Assembly (NCBI GenBank): GCA_012295275.1
Contig: CM022674.1
Coordinates: 17,022,237-17,086,236, forward strand
Reading direction: 5' to 3'
DNA: 64,000 bases
Origin: Chrysomallon squamiferum
Lineage: Eukaryota; Mollusca; Gastropoda; Neomphalida; Peltospiridae
Positions 48,038 through 60,543 of this stretch are shown one piece after another; the stretch's first letter is position 1; every line of letters starts with the position of its first letter. The position numbers were made by a program, and so were the translations under genes. Below the pieces are notes generated by a model. That model saw only the letters and a program-made list of their open reading frames with translations, was not told the DNA's origin and made no database searches.

Positions 48038-48287
48038 GTATGTATTAAAAATAATTTGAAAAATAATAGTTTATTATGCCATCTCAGAAGATTTCCTCTC
48101 TTGTTTTAAGTATACTCTTTTACTATTTTTATTACTTAATACTACACAACAATATGTAAACATGTTATGGGTTAATCGTATTCCAATTCTTCTGTTACTT
48201 TTTTGTGCCACTAATTAAAATTTACATCTATATCTATAATCTACACTCGTATATATAGACAGATACACACACATTTTTTTTCTTCAG

Positions 48288-48515
48288 TTTTCAAAGAATT
48301 TCTCTATTGCATTTGCCAGTAACTTCATTCCAATTGTTGTTGATTTTCACTTAATGAGAGTTTTAGTTTGTTTGGAAATGGGAGTGGTTGATGTCAAAGT
48401 TCAGCGTCTCTGAACAGCATCGTATGTCGCTGGACAAAAAGACAACTTCACACAGCTCACACAGTGGTGTTGGTATTTTGATGCAGGCCTCGGAAATTGG
48501 CTGCCTTATGAACCA
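48288..48515 (+). pseudogene. WWE-PARP unit 2, WWE1 end and WWE2 start
   Basis: Acceptor TTTTTTTCTTCAG, donor CCA|GTGAAT, 76 codons, phase 0. Reads FSKNFSIAFASNFIPIVVDF then HLMRVLVCLEMGVVDVKVQR, with TGA at 48411-48413 where the sister copies have TCA, then QWCWYFDAGLGNWLPYEP, the WWE2 core. Confidence 0.75.
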
Positions 48516-48924
48516 GTGAATGTTCACTTTATTTTATCTTTCATTTTGTTTTATTTATTTATGTATTGCCTTGTTTTAAACAAAAATTAAAAAACAACAA
48601 AAAACAACATTATACGTAAGAAAGATATATAATATTTAAAGAAATGAAAATGTATAAAACCACAATTTAAAAAAATAGTAAGAAGAAAGAAAGAAAGAGA
48701 TGTTTAAAATGTTCATGTTAATACCTATAACATTGTGTTTATAATATATTAATATTTATCAAATAAAAATAATCTGTTGTATCACATTCATACATAGTCA
48801 AAGAATATCACATCATGTCACACAACTGATATTACATTACATATAACATATGTCATTCCCATATCATATATCATATTACACATACTATAATATTATATAT
48901 AACAGCATATTGTGTTTGTTATAG

Positions 48925-49116
48925 AAAAGTCTGCAGTATACTCTTGAACTGAAGTACTGAGCTGGGCAACCATTTTATAATTTTGAAACTGACACGTTTC
49001 AGTATGAAATACATTTTAGCCAGATGATCCAAACACATCTGGAAACATTAAAACAAAGACGACTGTTGAGGAGACCTGCTTTTGTTTCCAGTGATGATGT
49101 ACAGAGGCAAACAAAA
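48925..49116 (+). pseudogene. WWE-PARP unit 2, end of WWE2
   Basis: Same exon as 32183-32374. TGA at 48958-48960 replaces TTG. The rest is QPFYNFETDTFQYEIHFSQM then IQTHLETLKQRRLLRRPAFV. Confidence 0.78.
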
Positions 49117-49278
49117 GTGTAAATAGAAAAATATTGTACAAGAACAATAACTTTCGATTCAGATATTTTCTACCTCACTTTAACTTATTTTAAATGTTTT
49201 TCTCTCTTAACGTTTTAAAAACTTGTCTGTCGTTATCGTATATCTTAATATCCTACTTCATTTTTGTTTTAACTTTTT

Positions 49279-49383
<105 letters not shown>

Positions 49384-49412
49384 ACTTATTTTTATTATAC
49401 AATACAATTCAG

Positions 49413-49586
49413 CGTTCATCGATGTCTTTCAGTAGAACTGGTGAAACTAAAACTTGATGACTTGACCGAAGTCGAGGAGATGAAAACTGTGATGAAATAA
49501 TTTTTCTCTACCATGAACAAATCGAAAGTCAAATTGAAATCTTTGTTTCGCATTCAGAATCTACGCATGTGGGAAAGGTACTGTAG
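49413..49586 (+). pseudogene. WWE-PARP unit 2, shortened catalytic exon
   Basis: Lacks about 60 bp found in unit 1 (the LPDTWFPLDCYQ part). Reads VELVKLKLDDLTEVEEMKTV then MK and TAA at 49498-49500. The 3' part and donor TGTAG|GTAAGA persist. Confidence 0.78.
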
Positions 49587-51500
49587 GTAAGAGTACACAT
49601 TTTATGACACTGTTTACATACAATTAAATAGCCTAAATACATTATGTATACTTCAAGATATGTTTTATTTATTTATTTATCATCATCATTATCAACATAT
49701 TTTTTTTATCCAATCTTAGTTCATAAATAATTTATTATATATGATTTGTACTGCCTCAGATGCAGGTGTTTAATCAGTATATCATCCTTAAATAATAAAA
49801 TGAATAAATGTTATGAATAAGTATAATTTCAAATATGTTAATGTGATTAATATCTATAATTTTAACTATGTGAAGGTTATGAATGTCCAATTATTTATAG
49901 ATGTAATAAAGTGAACAAATGTTATGAATGACTATAATTTTAACTATGCAGTAACATAAACGATGAAGTGATCGAACGATTTTTTCAGGTTATTTATTGA
50001 TACAGACTATTCCATAATCGCTTATTGTACTAGGGGTTAGCGCGTTTCAGTGATTTCTATATAAGAACATTAGCGATCTGTATAAGAACAATAATACGGA
50101 GACACCGCGTATTATTCAAGGTAAACGACAGGTTATTAGTAATGCGCTCAACCTTGTCTTGTATTCTTTTAATGCGTCCGCGTTATGGGACCTCAGTCTT
50201 TTAGGAGGGCACCCACAGATTCACGAGTCAGTATGACACAAAGAATTACATTACACAGGTGTGTGCGTCAGTAGTATATACAACGAATTATATTACATGG
50301 GTGTTTGGGTCAGTATGCTATATAAGTGAATACATGACAGGTTACAAAGGTCAGTACGATTTACAACGGATTATATTACAGTGGTATATGGGTCGGTAGG
50401 GTTGACAAATATTTATATTACAGCGTAGAAGATCTGAGCATATTTCTCAAAAACAATATTACAATGAGGCAAAATACATTAAAGGAACAAGTTACATCAA
50501 ACTGTGTTACAGATGTGTATGGTTATCTATTCAATACATTTTGAAGTTCATTGTTACGTGAAATTTTTATTATAAGGCAATGTATAATTAATTATATTGC
50601 TGACGTTAAATGGGTCATCTGTAGTTATATATAATAGTGGTGTACTGACCATATATAATTAAATCATATGGGTACAGGTGTCAGATATATTGATATATGG
50701 TATCATAAGAGGCTGTATGATCAATCCTTCTTAGCGTACCCTTTGCATTATATTTCTTCTTCTCCATGGCATATCGGTGTATGCACACACACACACACAC
50801 ATACACACACACACACTTATTGGTAACTGAAAACCTCTTTTTTTTCTTTCGTACAATTATCATGTAGATAAAAGGATTCACTGACTATTCAGTTATTTTA
50901 TATATTTAAATGTCAGTCACTATCTTGCTTACTCACACTGGCACACTGAAGAAACGGAAAACAATTCAATTTACAAATTTCATTTCCTTTGTTACTTTTC
51001 CTCATATAAATGATTACTGCTTGACAGTCACATAATAAAAAAAGTTAGTTGGGCATAATTACATGCAAGCCATTTATGAAAATGAATATGACTCGTTGTC
51101 ATGCAAAAAGAGTTCTGTCAAAGATATCCATGCTTAAGAGAAGAAAAACTATTTTTTTATTTATATTTAATATTTATCTTATTGCTATTGATTTATGTAT
51201 ATGATCTTCTATCACTGTATTAAATCAAATGCTATTATAATTTTTATGATATATTTTAGATAGCGAAAAAGACCTGTCACTTAACTGATCTAAAGGTTGA
51301 TATATATCGATAAACAAACCGATTAGAAAGAAATATACATAGATGCGGACAGACAGACAGACAGATCAGTGGTTGAAATGCTTTGCTGTTATTATTTTTA
51401 TTAGTATTAATAAAATAGTGTCTTATATGCATTCATATTAACATATTGTATTGTCTTGATTACTCATAAACAATAAATAAAATTTACCGAATTGTAATAT
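49587..51500 (+). repeat. Downstream block of PARP unit 2
   Basis: Parallels 32927-34450, with the ~40 bp repeat array at 50230-50430, CA run at 50786-50816, and the GACAGACAGACAGACAG block near 51348. An insertion of about 250 bp (50880-51110) distinguishes it from unit 1. Confidence 0.7.
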
Positions 51501-52329
51501 TTTTCTTATATTATAACAATAGTTAATTACAGCACAATTTAACTACTTCATGAAGTTTAATATTTAAGTCTTGTGTAATTTCCACACACAACAAATACTA
51601 ATTGGAAATTATTTAAAATGTTAACTACAAAATGATTATTTCCCGTTCTAGATATCTCATACGAAAATTGATTAATAAACGCTTTTTCATCTAACCAATT
51701 TATTTCTTTAAAAGAAGCATAAACAACCAGAAACAGTAACTGGAAAAGTGTAATGACCGAGTTCAAAGAAATTACATAAAGAGATTTTCAGAGAGAAAGA
51801 AAACAAAACTAAATCACACACACTTTACAGCTTTAGTTCAGTTATTTCAGAAATGCTAAATAAGAAGGTTTGAAACTATATACATTTCATTTTTTAGATG
51901 TGATCTACGGCTACAGTATCAGGACAGTTTCAAGTCACGACATACATGTACACGGGAAAAGACCGCGCGCGCGCGTTTCTGTGTGTGTGTTTCTAAGGTG
52001 GAGGCATACATGTGTATGTATGTATGTATCTGTCATTCTTTCTCTTTCGTTTACAGATGTATGAAGGTAAATGAGGAGCTTCGTTCTAAATCAAATATAA
52101 TATAATATCTGAAGTTTAACAATCATCATTTTACATTAAATTAACACCGTTATAACATAATGTTAATGAGAGGACACTGAATATTACTACACTGCTGATT
52201 AGCAACAAGAGTGTTTTATGTGCACCTTCTCAGAGACAGTACACGACATACCACAACATTTTATAAACACTGATTAGTATAATTCCGTGATCATGCAAAC
52301 TATTCTGTTACCAGTGTGAAAACAAGATT
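51501..52329. other. Spacer between PARP units 2 and 3
   Basis: AT-rich, short frames. A GCGCGCGCG run at 51963-51974 stands out in otherwise low-GC DNA. No gene recognised. Confidence 0.5.
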
Positions 52330-52463
52330 TGCTACATTTTTTTTTTTTTTTTTTATGAAAATCGCTAAATAATTTAGGATCTGAAATCTGCATTATTTTT
52401 GGTTATTATTATTATTTTGTTTTTATTATTATTATTTCAATACTAAATATATTCTACGCTTAC

Positions 52464-52655
52464 CGGATATCAGACATTATTACAAAAGAGTCCCAAAAAT
52501 ATAGTCTACACTTTGCGTACATTTTGGATCAGTCTCACATAATGACTGACTTCTGATCCTCATGTTATCAATATCGAGAGATTTGAACACTGGTGCTGAT
52601 ACGATTTGGGATCGGAGACCATCTTCAAAAACAGATTTCTCCGCAGCCATGCTCT
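52464..52655 (-). pseudogene. Orphan exon upstream of PARP unit 3
   Basis: Minus strand: ATG at 52648-52650 region starts MAAEKSVFEDGLRSQIVSAP, then VFKSLDIDNMRIRSQSLCET and DPKCTQSVDYIFGTLL, two stops (TAA TAA), and a donor ATCCG|GTAAGC. The C-x4-C pattern with YIF hints at a PAN-like motif. Its homologue at 28465-28520 lies in the fibrinogen copy A locus, so this may be a duplicated 5' exon of that gene type. Confidence 0.4.
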
Positions 52656-53501
52656 TTGTAGATTGCATCTCTGATTGTCGAACTCGGTATATATCGCTAC
52701 AGTATATTGCTAAAGGATATATAAATACTCTCGTGTTAGGTTGATATGGGAGAGTAGGTTTTAAGTCCATGTAACGATAAACAATATAATCGTGACACAT
52801 TCAGTTTTCTGCAACGTTTAATAACTAAGACTACAATTCTATGCTTATGGTAAGTACCCGTATGTACTTCTGTATTTAATCTCTGAACTACGTCAGATGT
52901 TCTCTGTCCTTACAAATATCACTAGCAGCACAAGAACAAATCGTAAAAAATATTAAAATATTCAGTAAAATATCTGTTGATATGGCCATGATCGAAATTG
53001 CAAGATTACATAAATTTATAACTTAGCTTTTATTGGTTAATATTTATTTATTTATTTATTCAGTTACGTATATACTTACTTTACTTACTCACTTACTTAT
53101 TTACTTACTTATTTATTTATTTATTTGTTAGATACTTAGTTTGTTTCTTTGTTTGTTTATTATAATTATTGTTAATATTATTATGATTATTATTATTTCC
53201 TTTTTCTCTTTTTTAAGCAAGTAGCAAAATTATTTTATACTTATTATTTTTTAAATATCGATTGTCTATTTTATATTTATAATGCTATTTTCAGGGATTT
53301 AAACATGTACAAGAAAGAGGTAGAATGCTTGGAAGCTAGAATTTTACAAATAGTACACAAACTTACCAAAGTTTTGATAATTCAGTATTAAATGTATTTT
53401 AAAAAATAGAAAACCTGTCAATGTTACATTTAATGATGAAAATACCACAACTGGTGAAGATTTTAGAGAAGTCACTGATTGACTGTTATATTTTATTTCA
53501 G
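52656..53501 (+). repeat. 5' flank of PARP unit 3
   Basis: Homologous to the last ~800 bp of the flanks of units 1 and 2 (TATCGCTACAGTATAT, CTCGTGTTAGGTTGATATGG, TTAGCTTT..ATTGGTTAATATTTA). The ATT and GT arrays are absent. Confidence 0.75.
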
Positions 53502-54032
53502 AAGTATATCTCGCTTTCAGAAATTTGATGATAATGACGTCTTCGAAACGAGTGGGTGGTATTACCAAGATGATCTTCCAGAACAGGAACAATTTGACAG
53601 GAAAGTCACAGCAGATACAATAGAAGATTTGGAAGTAAAACTAGATCTAAAACAGGTATCAAGGCAAAAACAACTTGATGGCGAAATGAAAAGAGTTCCG
53701 TCTCAAAAACAGCAGAAACAGCTTGATGTGAAGAGGAAAGCTTATCTAGAAAAGATGCACAGAAGAAGAAACTTGGCCTGAAAGTTACAGCAGATCGAGC
53801 ACAAATTTCACAGCAAGAACAACTACATGTAAAAGTGAAAGTAAATCCACCTCAAGTTTCACAGCAGAAACAACTTGATGTCAAAGTGAAAGCAGATCTA
53901 GCTCAACTTTCACAGTATAAACAACTTGATGTTAAAGTGAAAGTACATCCTGTACAAGTTTCACAGCAGAAACAACATCATGTGAAACAACCAGAAGCGA
54001 TAAATGAATATGGAAAAAAGTATAAGTTTTAA
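53502..54032 (+). pseudogene. WWE-PARP unit 3, repeat exon with WWE1 start deleted
   Basis: Reads SISRFQKFDDNDVFETSGWY and continues without the TAA seen in units 1 and 2 (QVSRQKQLD). A 1 bp deletion near 53748 shifts the frame. The QKQLDVKVK repeats persist in the new frame, then KQHHVKQPEAINEYGKK shows that the Cys/His and WWE1 segment and the donor are deleted, fusing the last repeat to intron sequence. Confidence 0.78.
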
Positions 54033-54073
54033 TAACAGTGACATATCAGAATGTAGTTTTACTTTTGTTTCAG

Positions 54074-54163
54074 AGTACATCCTTGAGAAGGTATTGGCCT
54101 CATATTCAGCCCTCCTTGGATCCTGATCTAACAAATGTCCTTAGTTTTTATCTTTTTGAAAAA
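54074..54163 (+). pseudogene. WWE-PARP unit 3, WWE1 middle exon
   Basis: Counterpart of 47948-48037: STSLRRYWPHIQPSLDPDLT then NVLSFYLFEK, donor AAA|GTATGT. Open. Confidence 0.72.
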
Positions 54164-54415
54164 GTATGTATTAAAAATAATTTGAAAAATAATAGTTCAT
54201 TAAGCCATCTCAGAAGATTTCCTCTCTTGTTTTAAGTATACTCTCTTACTATTTGTATTACTTAATACTACACAACAATATGTAAACATGTTATGTGTTA
54301 ATCGTATTGCAATTGTACTTTTACTTTTTTGTGCCACTAATTAAAATTTACTACATCTATCTCTATAATCTATACTCGTATATATAGACAGACATACACA
54401 CATTTTTTTCTTCAG

Positions 54416-54580
54416 TTTTCAAAGAATTTCTCTATTGCATTTGCCAGTAACTTCATTCCAATTGTTGTTGATTTTCACTTAATGAGAACTTTAGTTTGTT
54501 TCGAACTGGGAGTGGTTGATGTCGAAGTTCAGCGTCTCTCAACAGCATCGTATGTCACTCGACAAGAAGACAACTACACA
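54416..54580 (+). pseudogene. WWE-PARP unit 3, WWE1 end with WWE2 core deleted
   Basis: Follows TTTTTTCTTCAG. Open through VVDFHLMRTLVCFELGVVDV then EVQRLSTASYVTRQEDNYTQ. A deletion then removes the tryptophan core of WWE2 and the donor and joins intron sequence (ACAAAAAACATTATACG). Confidence 0.75.
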
Positions 54581-54900
54581 CAAAAAACGACAAAAAACAT
54601 TATACGTAAGAAAGATAAATAATATTTTAAGAAATGAAAATGTATAAAACCACAATTTAAAACAAGTAAGAAGGAAGAAAGAAAGAGATGTTTAAAATGT
54701 TCATGTTAATACCTATAACATTGTGTTTATAGTATATTAATAGTTATCAAATAAAAATAATATGTTGTATCACATATCACATTCATACATAGTCAAAGAA
54801 TATCACATCATGTGACACAACTGACGTTACTTTACGTATAACATATGTCATACCCATATCATATGATATTATATAAAACAGCATATTATTTTTGTTATAG

Positions 54901-55092
54901 AAAAGTCTGCAGTATACTCTTGAACTGAAGTACTTGGCTGGGCAACCATTTTATAATTTTGAAACTGACACGTTTCAGTATGAAATCAATTTAAGCCAGA
55001 TGATCCAAACACATCTGGAAACATTAAAACAAAGACGACTGTTGAGGAGACCTGCTTTTGTTTCCAGTGATGATGTACAGAGGCAAACAAAA
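54901..55092 (+). pseudogene. WWE-PARP unit 3, end of WWE2
   Basis: Intact version of the exon: KSLQYTLELKYLAGQPFYNF then ETDTFQYEINLSQMIQTHLE and TLKQRRLLRRPAFVSSDDVQ. No stop before the AAA|GTGTAA donor. Confidence 0.78.
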
Positions 55093-55255
55093 GTGTAAAT
55101 AGAAAAATATTGTACAAGAACAATAACTTTCGATTGACATATTTTGTACCTCACTTTCACTTATTTTAAAAGTTTTTCTCTCTTAACGTTTTAAAAAACT
55201 TGTCTGTCGTTATCGTATATCTTAATATCCTACTTCATTTTTGTTTTAACTTTTT

Positions 55256-55256
<1 letters not shown>

Positions 55257-55340
<84 letters not shown>
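55257..55340 (+). repeat. (CT)n in PARP unit 3 intron
   Basis: Pure CT array of about 84 bp at the position seen in units 1 and 2. Confidence 0.97.
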
Positions 55341-55344
<4 letters not shown>

Positions 55345-55369
55345 ATTTTTATTATACAATACAATTCAG

Positions 55370-55543
55370 AGTTCATCGATGTCTTTCAGTAGAACTGGTG
55401 AAACTAAAACTTGATGACTTGACCGAAGTCAAGGAGGTGAAAACAGTGATGAAATGATTTTTCTCTACCATGAACAAATCGGAAGTCAAATTGAAATCTT
55501 TGTTTCGCATTCAGAATCTACGCATGTGGGAAAGGTACTGTAG
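55370..55543 (+). pseudogene. WWE-PARP unit 3, shortened catalytic exon
   Basis: Shares with unit 2 the loss of about 60 bp. Reads VELVKLKLDDLTEVKEVKTV then MK and TGA at 55455-55457. Donor TGTAG|GTAAGA retained. Confidence 0.78.
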
Positions 55544-56521
55544 GTAAGAGTACACATTTTATGTCACCGTTTACATACAATTAAATAGCCTAAATACATT
55601 ATGTATACTTCAAGATATGTTTTATTTATTTATTTATCATCATCATTATCAACATATTTTTTAATCCAATCTTAGTTCATAAATAATTTAGTATATATGA
55701 TTTGTACTGCCTCAGATACAGGTGTTTAATCAGTATGTCATCCTTAAATAATAAAATGAATAAATGTTACGAATAACTATAATTTTAACTATGTGAACGT
55801 TATGAATGTTCTATTATTTATAGATGTAATAAAATGAACAAATGTTATGAATGACTATAATTTTAACTATGCAGTAAAATAAACGATGACGTGATCGAAC
55901 GATTTTTTCTGGTTATTTATTGATACAGACTATTCCATAATCGCTTATTGTACTAGGGGTTAGCGCGTATCAGTGATTTCTATTTAAGAACAATAGCGTT
56001 CTGTATTAGAACAATAATACGTAGACACCCCCGTGTTATTCAAGGTAAACGGCAGGTTATTAGTAATGCGCTCAACATTGCCTTGTATTGTTTAATGCAT
56101 CCGCGTTATGGGACCTCAGTCTTTTGGGAGGGCAGCCACAGATTCACGAGTCAGTATGACACAAAGAATTGCATTACACAGGTGTGTGCGTCAGTAGTAT
56201 ATACAAAGAATTATATTACATGGGTGTTTGGGTCAGTAGGCTATATAAGTGAATACATTACAGGGTACAAAGGTCAGTACGATTTACCACGGATTATATT
56301 ACAGTGGTATATGGGTCGGTAGGGTTGACAAATATTTATATTACAGCGTTGAAGATCTGAGCATATTTCTCAAAAACAATATTACAATGAGGCAAAATAC
56401 ATTAAAGGAACAAGTTACATCAGACTGTGTTACAGATGTGTATGGTTATCTTTTCATTACATTTTGAAGTTCATTGTTACGTGAGATTTTTATTATAAGG
56501 CAATGTATAATTAATTATATT
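55544..56521 (+). repeat. Downstream block of PARP unit 3
   Basis: Matches units 1 and 2 up to TAATTAATTATATTG at 56521, where homology stops abruptly. Contains the ~40 bp repeat array (56150-56345). Confidence 0.75.
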
Positions 56522-56823
56522 GTCTTATTACCATTTGGCTTCTTTATCTTCCTTAAATATATTTTTGTTTTCACTTTCATACAATCTACAGCTGCCAATT
56601 TTTGCACTGAAACAGTTTCGTTTTGCAATTTTTCTGAAAAATCATCCAGTCTTTGTTGGGCTCTGCCTTGCAGTCCAATATATTTCAGAATTCTAAACCT
56701 ATGTTCAATTGTACTAGTTGTTTTCATCTGCTCATGAATAAAGTTTTTACTACTGCGAATTTCTGATATTGATTTTTCAGCCTGTGCTATATTTCTCAAA
56801 AGTATATTGGACGATAATGGCAA
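56515..56823 (-). CDS. Unrecognised coding segment, helical
   Basis: Minus-strand frame of about 100 codons: NILLRNIAQAEKSISEIRSS then KNFIHEQMKTTSTIEHRFRI, LKYIGLQGRAQQRLDDFSEK and LQNETVSVQKLAAVDCMKVK. Heptad-like spacing and charge suggest a coiled coil. A TATAGCACAG acceptor precedes AEKSIS. It begins exactly where PARP unit 3 homology ends, so the duplication boundary touches it. Family unknown. Confidence 0.45.
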   Translation of the reverse strand: MPLSSNILLRNIAQAEKSISEIRSSKNFIHEQMKTTSTIEHRFRILKYIGLQGRAQQRLDDFSEKLQNETVSVQKLAAVDCMKVKTKIYLRKIKKPNGNKTI

Positions 56824-56830
56824 AATTGCA

Positions 56831-56853
56831 AAAAAAAAAAAAAAAAAAAAAAA
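56831..56853. repeat. Poly-A tract
   Basis: About 23 A on the plus strand between two minus-strand coding segments. On the coding strand it is poly-T in the presumed intron, near the acceptor. Confidence 0.9.
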
Positions 56854-56859
56854 ACATGT

Positions 56860-57050
56860 TTAAATATTAAAGAAATTATTCTGAAACATATTACTATTTT
56901 CATCCAATCTGCATGGCAAGCAGGTTTTCTTATCATTTTCTGGGATAACTTCAGAAAATAACTCAAAAGAAGAGTCTTCAGCTAAATTAATAAATTCTTC
57001 TGTATAGTAACCAGGTTGCAACATTTTCATGTCTACTTGAAATGTAACAA
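56860..57050 (-). CDS. Unrecognised coding segment, acidic
   Basis: After TTACATTTCAAG the frame reads MKMLQPGYYTEEFINLAEDS then SFELFSEVIPENDKKTCLPC and RLDEN. Acidic and aromatic residues are spread evenly and codon use is ordinary. Probably the exon before 56515-56823. No family recognised. Confidence 0.42.
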
Positions 57051-57066
57051 ATACTAGTGTTAACAC

Positions 57067-59939
57067 ATGCCTGTGTTATTTGTTAACAGATGTAGTTGCT
57101 TATTAACACAATATAAAGGAATTCTTACAACACAGTATCATATAATGGAATGTTCCACTTTAATGGAACAGAATAGAATAAATTGAACTTCCTTAGAGGA
57201 ATCAATTCTGTAATTTAATAATAGTAATAATAATAATAGCAACAGTAATGCTAAATTTAGAAAGGTGTTAAAATCAAAATATCTCTACAGAAAGTGTATT
57301 ATAAAACAGCTGCAGTATTAGAATAATTATTATTATTTTAAATATTAAATTTTTATACTTTTTTTAGTCTTTATTTATATTTGTATTACTATATACTTTA
57401 TTTTAAAATTTCAATATAAACATTCAGAATTATTAAAATGTATCTTGAAATTGTCTATATTAATATTAATTAGTGTTTCCTAATGTAAAACCCATGTTTA
57501 TTAGAATGTGTATATAAATTTTCATTATTAATTTAGAGCTAAAAACTATTTATAGGTAACAACTATTAATCTTGTACTTTATTATTGCAAAGATACCCCT
57601 TTTTATAATAATTATACATTTCCTGAAATATCCTTTTTCTAAATATATGTCCATGCACACACATACATATATATATATATATATCTATATATCAAACTAT
57701 GTCTGGTTTTTAGTTAAATTATTTCACAATTTGTTTGTACATTAATAGAGTTACCAGACTGTAATTAACACAGTCGTCACGTAACCAAATTAGAACCCCG
57801 CAACAGCCGTGACACTGCTCCCCCAAATTACCACTAACTATACATACAGACCTCCCTGTATAAGGTAGATAGCTACCAGCTTTGGCTCAGCAATAACGGT
57901 ATTCAGGGAACAAGGTCATATATAGATTTTTATTTAGCCAATGTTAAATCACTAGAAACAGAACAACACAAGTTTAGATTTAAAGATTGTATGTATTATA
58001 TGATCTAAAAATAGTTATTAGTAAAATGGAAGAAAATTACACTCACCACATAAGTAAACATACGGGGGATATTAAATATGTTTATCCCTCAAGGTAAAAT
58101 AGCACACCCGAAAATGTATTTGAATATGCAAGTACATGAAAATAACCTACTACTTAGCAAGATGATCAGATATCCCACTATTCTCACCCCCTGTTTTAGA
58201 AATAATAACTACAGTTTACTTTGATTGATCTGATCACAGATTACCAGCCATTCTCCAAATAATGGTTATACTACTTCAAACTCTATGTAGTTAAATGATA
58301 TTTGTTACAAAACCACATGAAACTTCCTTTCAGTTGTTTAAATAGAGCCTTAAAATCTTATAGTTATCTAAGTCAGCTTGATCTATGTAACTGTCCATCT
58401 GAGGGTTAGCCACACGTCTGTTCTGTGTGGTGTAAAAACTGATTGCCCCAAACAAAACACGATCTCTGCTTTTATTACCTAGGAAAGACCACACAGCGGG
58501 TCTTTTAACAGGTGCCAGTGGTCCGCAAAAGAATACCTCACCATAGCTTACACAAGTTGTAAGAACAGTCTAACATTCATTACATATTAAACATGAGACT
58601 TCTTTCTCCGTCACACTTATCTTATATAATTCTTAAGGTTACATATTAAAGAGCAGACTGCTGTCGCCCTTACAAACACTATGTCACTAGTGGATGTCAG
58701 AGGAGTCAAAAGAACTCGTAAAATGCATTATTCCATTGTAGTGTATTTTTCGTGAATACAGGAAATATTGCTCATCTAATAAACAAACAAAAAACAGTAG
58801 AGTAATTGCATTTTATAAAACATTTATTATGTTAATTGTTAACAACATTACAATACAGTCTGTATTAATAATTGCCATTCTAATGAAATAATACAACAAT
58901 CGAAAAGAAATTAGTGAAACAGTAAACTCTAAATTAATATATTCCAACAAAATTTAAATTTAGTATTTACTCATTTAACTATGTTCTATTGGTCACACAC
59001 ACACGCACACGCACACACACACACACACAGATACATATATTAATAACAATTATTATATTTTTCATTTAATATTCAAAATAAATGAAATCAAGGTTTACTT
59101 TTATAGATAATCTCACTTTTGTTACACATCCATTTGTCATGGTCTCAAAGAAAGGTCATGGTCGAATTGACTGGTAATCTGATGTCCTGTATCTGGTATA
59201 CAATAATGGATTCATCTTCCCACTTGTTGCACAATCAGCTTAGGAAATAATTAAGCAATTGATCCCTATTACGATGTACCAGAAGTCAAAACAAAAAAAA
59301 ACAGCAAAGTTTAAACAAAGCAGTTAAATTACTGGTGATACTGGAACGTTAGTTAATTTCCCACGTCGCTAATCTCAATAAAAACAATAGCTTAATACAA
59401 CCGCACTATCACATGACTTGCACAACCAATCAGACCAAGTATTTTGTTAATCTGATTTCCTGTTCCTGCAAGTGAAAACAAAAGAAACTTGTGGAAATGA
59501 AAGTCATGCCTCTTATGTATCTTTGAAAATAGATAATGTTTATTAGTATTAAAGAGATTTTATCCATTTTATCAATGTAAATTATTTCTAAAGATACGTG
59601 AGTATGCAGAATGAAATGAGAAAAGGTAAAAAGAGAAAACAAATAAGAATAAAAATATAAGTGGAGAAAGTGAACAGAAAATAATGGTAAGCAGTAGCCA
59701 AGGTGTTAAGGAAGTCATCATACTGAGGATGTCAAATACACAAACAATGAGCTTAAATGTTCATCTGCAACATTTTATCAGTCAACAGCAATGTTAATAA
59801 ATGTAACCGTGTTTTTATCATCTATGATGATCTAGATCGGTATCCCTTTGTATTTGTATAAAAGTAAGAATGATAACCTTTTCAAGGAACCTAATTTGCA
59901 AAACCCAAAACAAGATTTCCTAACAACTATATTATTTTT
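57067..59939. other. Spacer, no gene recognised
   Basis: GC-richer patches at 57770-57910, 58180-58260 and 58430-58580 have no splice-bounded frame. CA run at 58995-59028, TA run at 57667-57690. May hold an unrecognised transposon or regulatory DNA. Confidence 0.45.
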
Positions 59940-60430
59940 TGCATGTTATTATTCTTCTTGGAACAACTTTATAAAAGGTATTTTCGATGATTCTGGTTAA
60001 CATATCACAATTTTGATAATGTTAAATGATTATGTGAAACGATATCCAAAATATTACATGATGAATATCAGCAATTATGGAAAAATCAAATTAAAACGTC
60101 TCCAAAAGATATTAATTACAATTTTTTTAAGAATGAACTGAAATTAGAAAACTATCTTACTTTTCTGTCTCAAAAGAATGTTAATGCCTTATATAAATTT
60201 AGAACCGCGAATGCTAAACTTCCTATTGAAACCGGACGATGGTCTGATATTAACTAAAAACAGAAAATGTCATATTTGTAATGTTAACTAAACTGGAGAT
60301 GAATATCACTATATATTTAAAGGTAATGATCTTATATTATTAAAAGCATGAACAAATATACCAAATATACCAGATAAATAAATATATATATATATATATA
60401 TATTAACTATATAAAAATCAGGAAATTTAC
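59940..60430 (+). mobile_element. Decayed LINE 3' end, copy 3
   Basis: Plus strand, after a frameshift near 60055: DEYQQLWKNQIKTSPKDINY then KNELKLENYLTFLSQKNVNA and LYKFRTANAKLPIETGRWSD, then a stop, then RKCHICNV and GDEYHYIF in the next frame. This is the LINE ORF2 C-terminal region ending in a CxxC...H zinc knuckle. The same element family as copies 1 and 2, which keep the related HLCNFDIGDEF. Confidence 0.8.
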
Positions 60431-60503
60431 TTTTCTGTACTAGAAGATATTTTCCTAAGCTTTTTTCTTTCTTTCTTTCTATTATTATTATTACTGTATA
60501 TAA

Positions 60504-60541
<38 letters not shown>
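60380..60541. repeat. TA, TTTC and poly-T tracts after the LINE
   Basis: ATATAT run at 60385-60404, CTTT repeats at 60463-60480, and about 35 T at 60507-60541. Confidence 0.92.
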
Positions 60542-60543
<2 letters not shown>

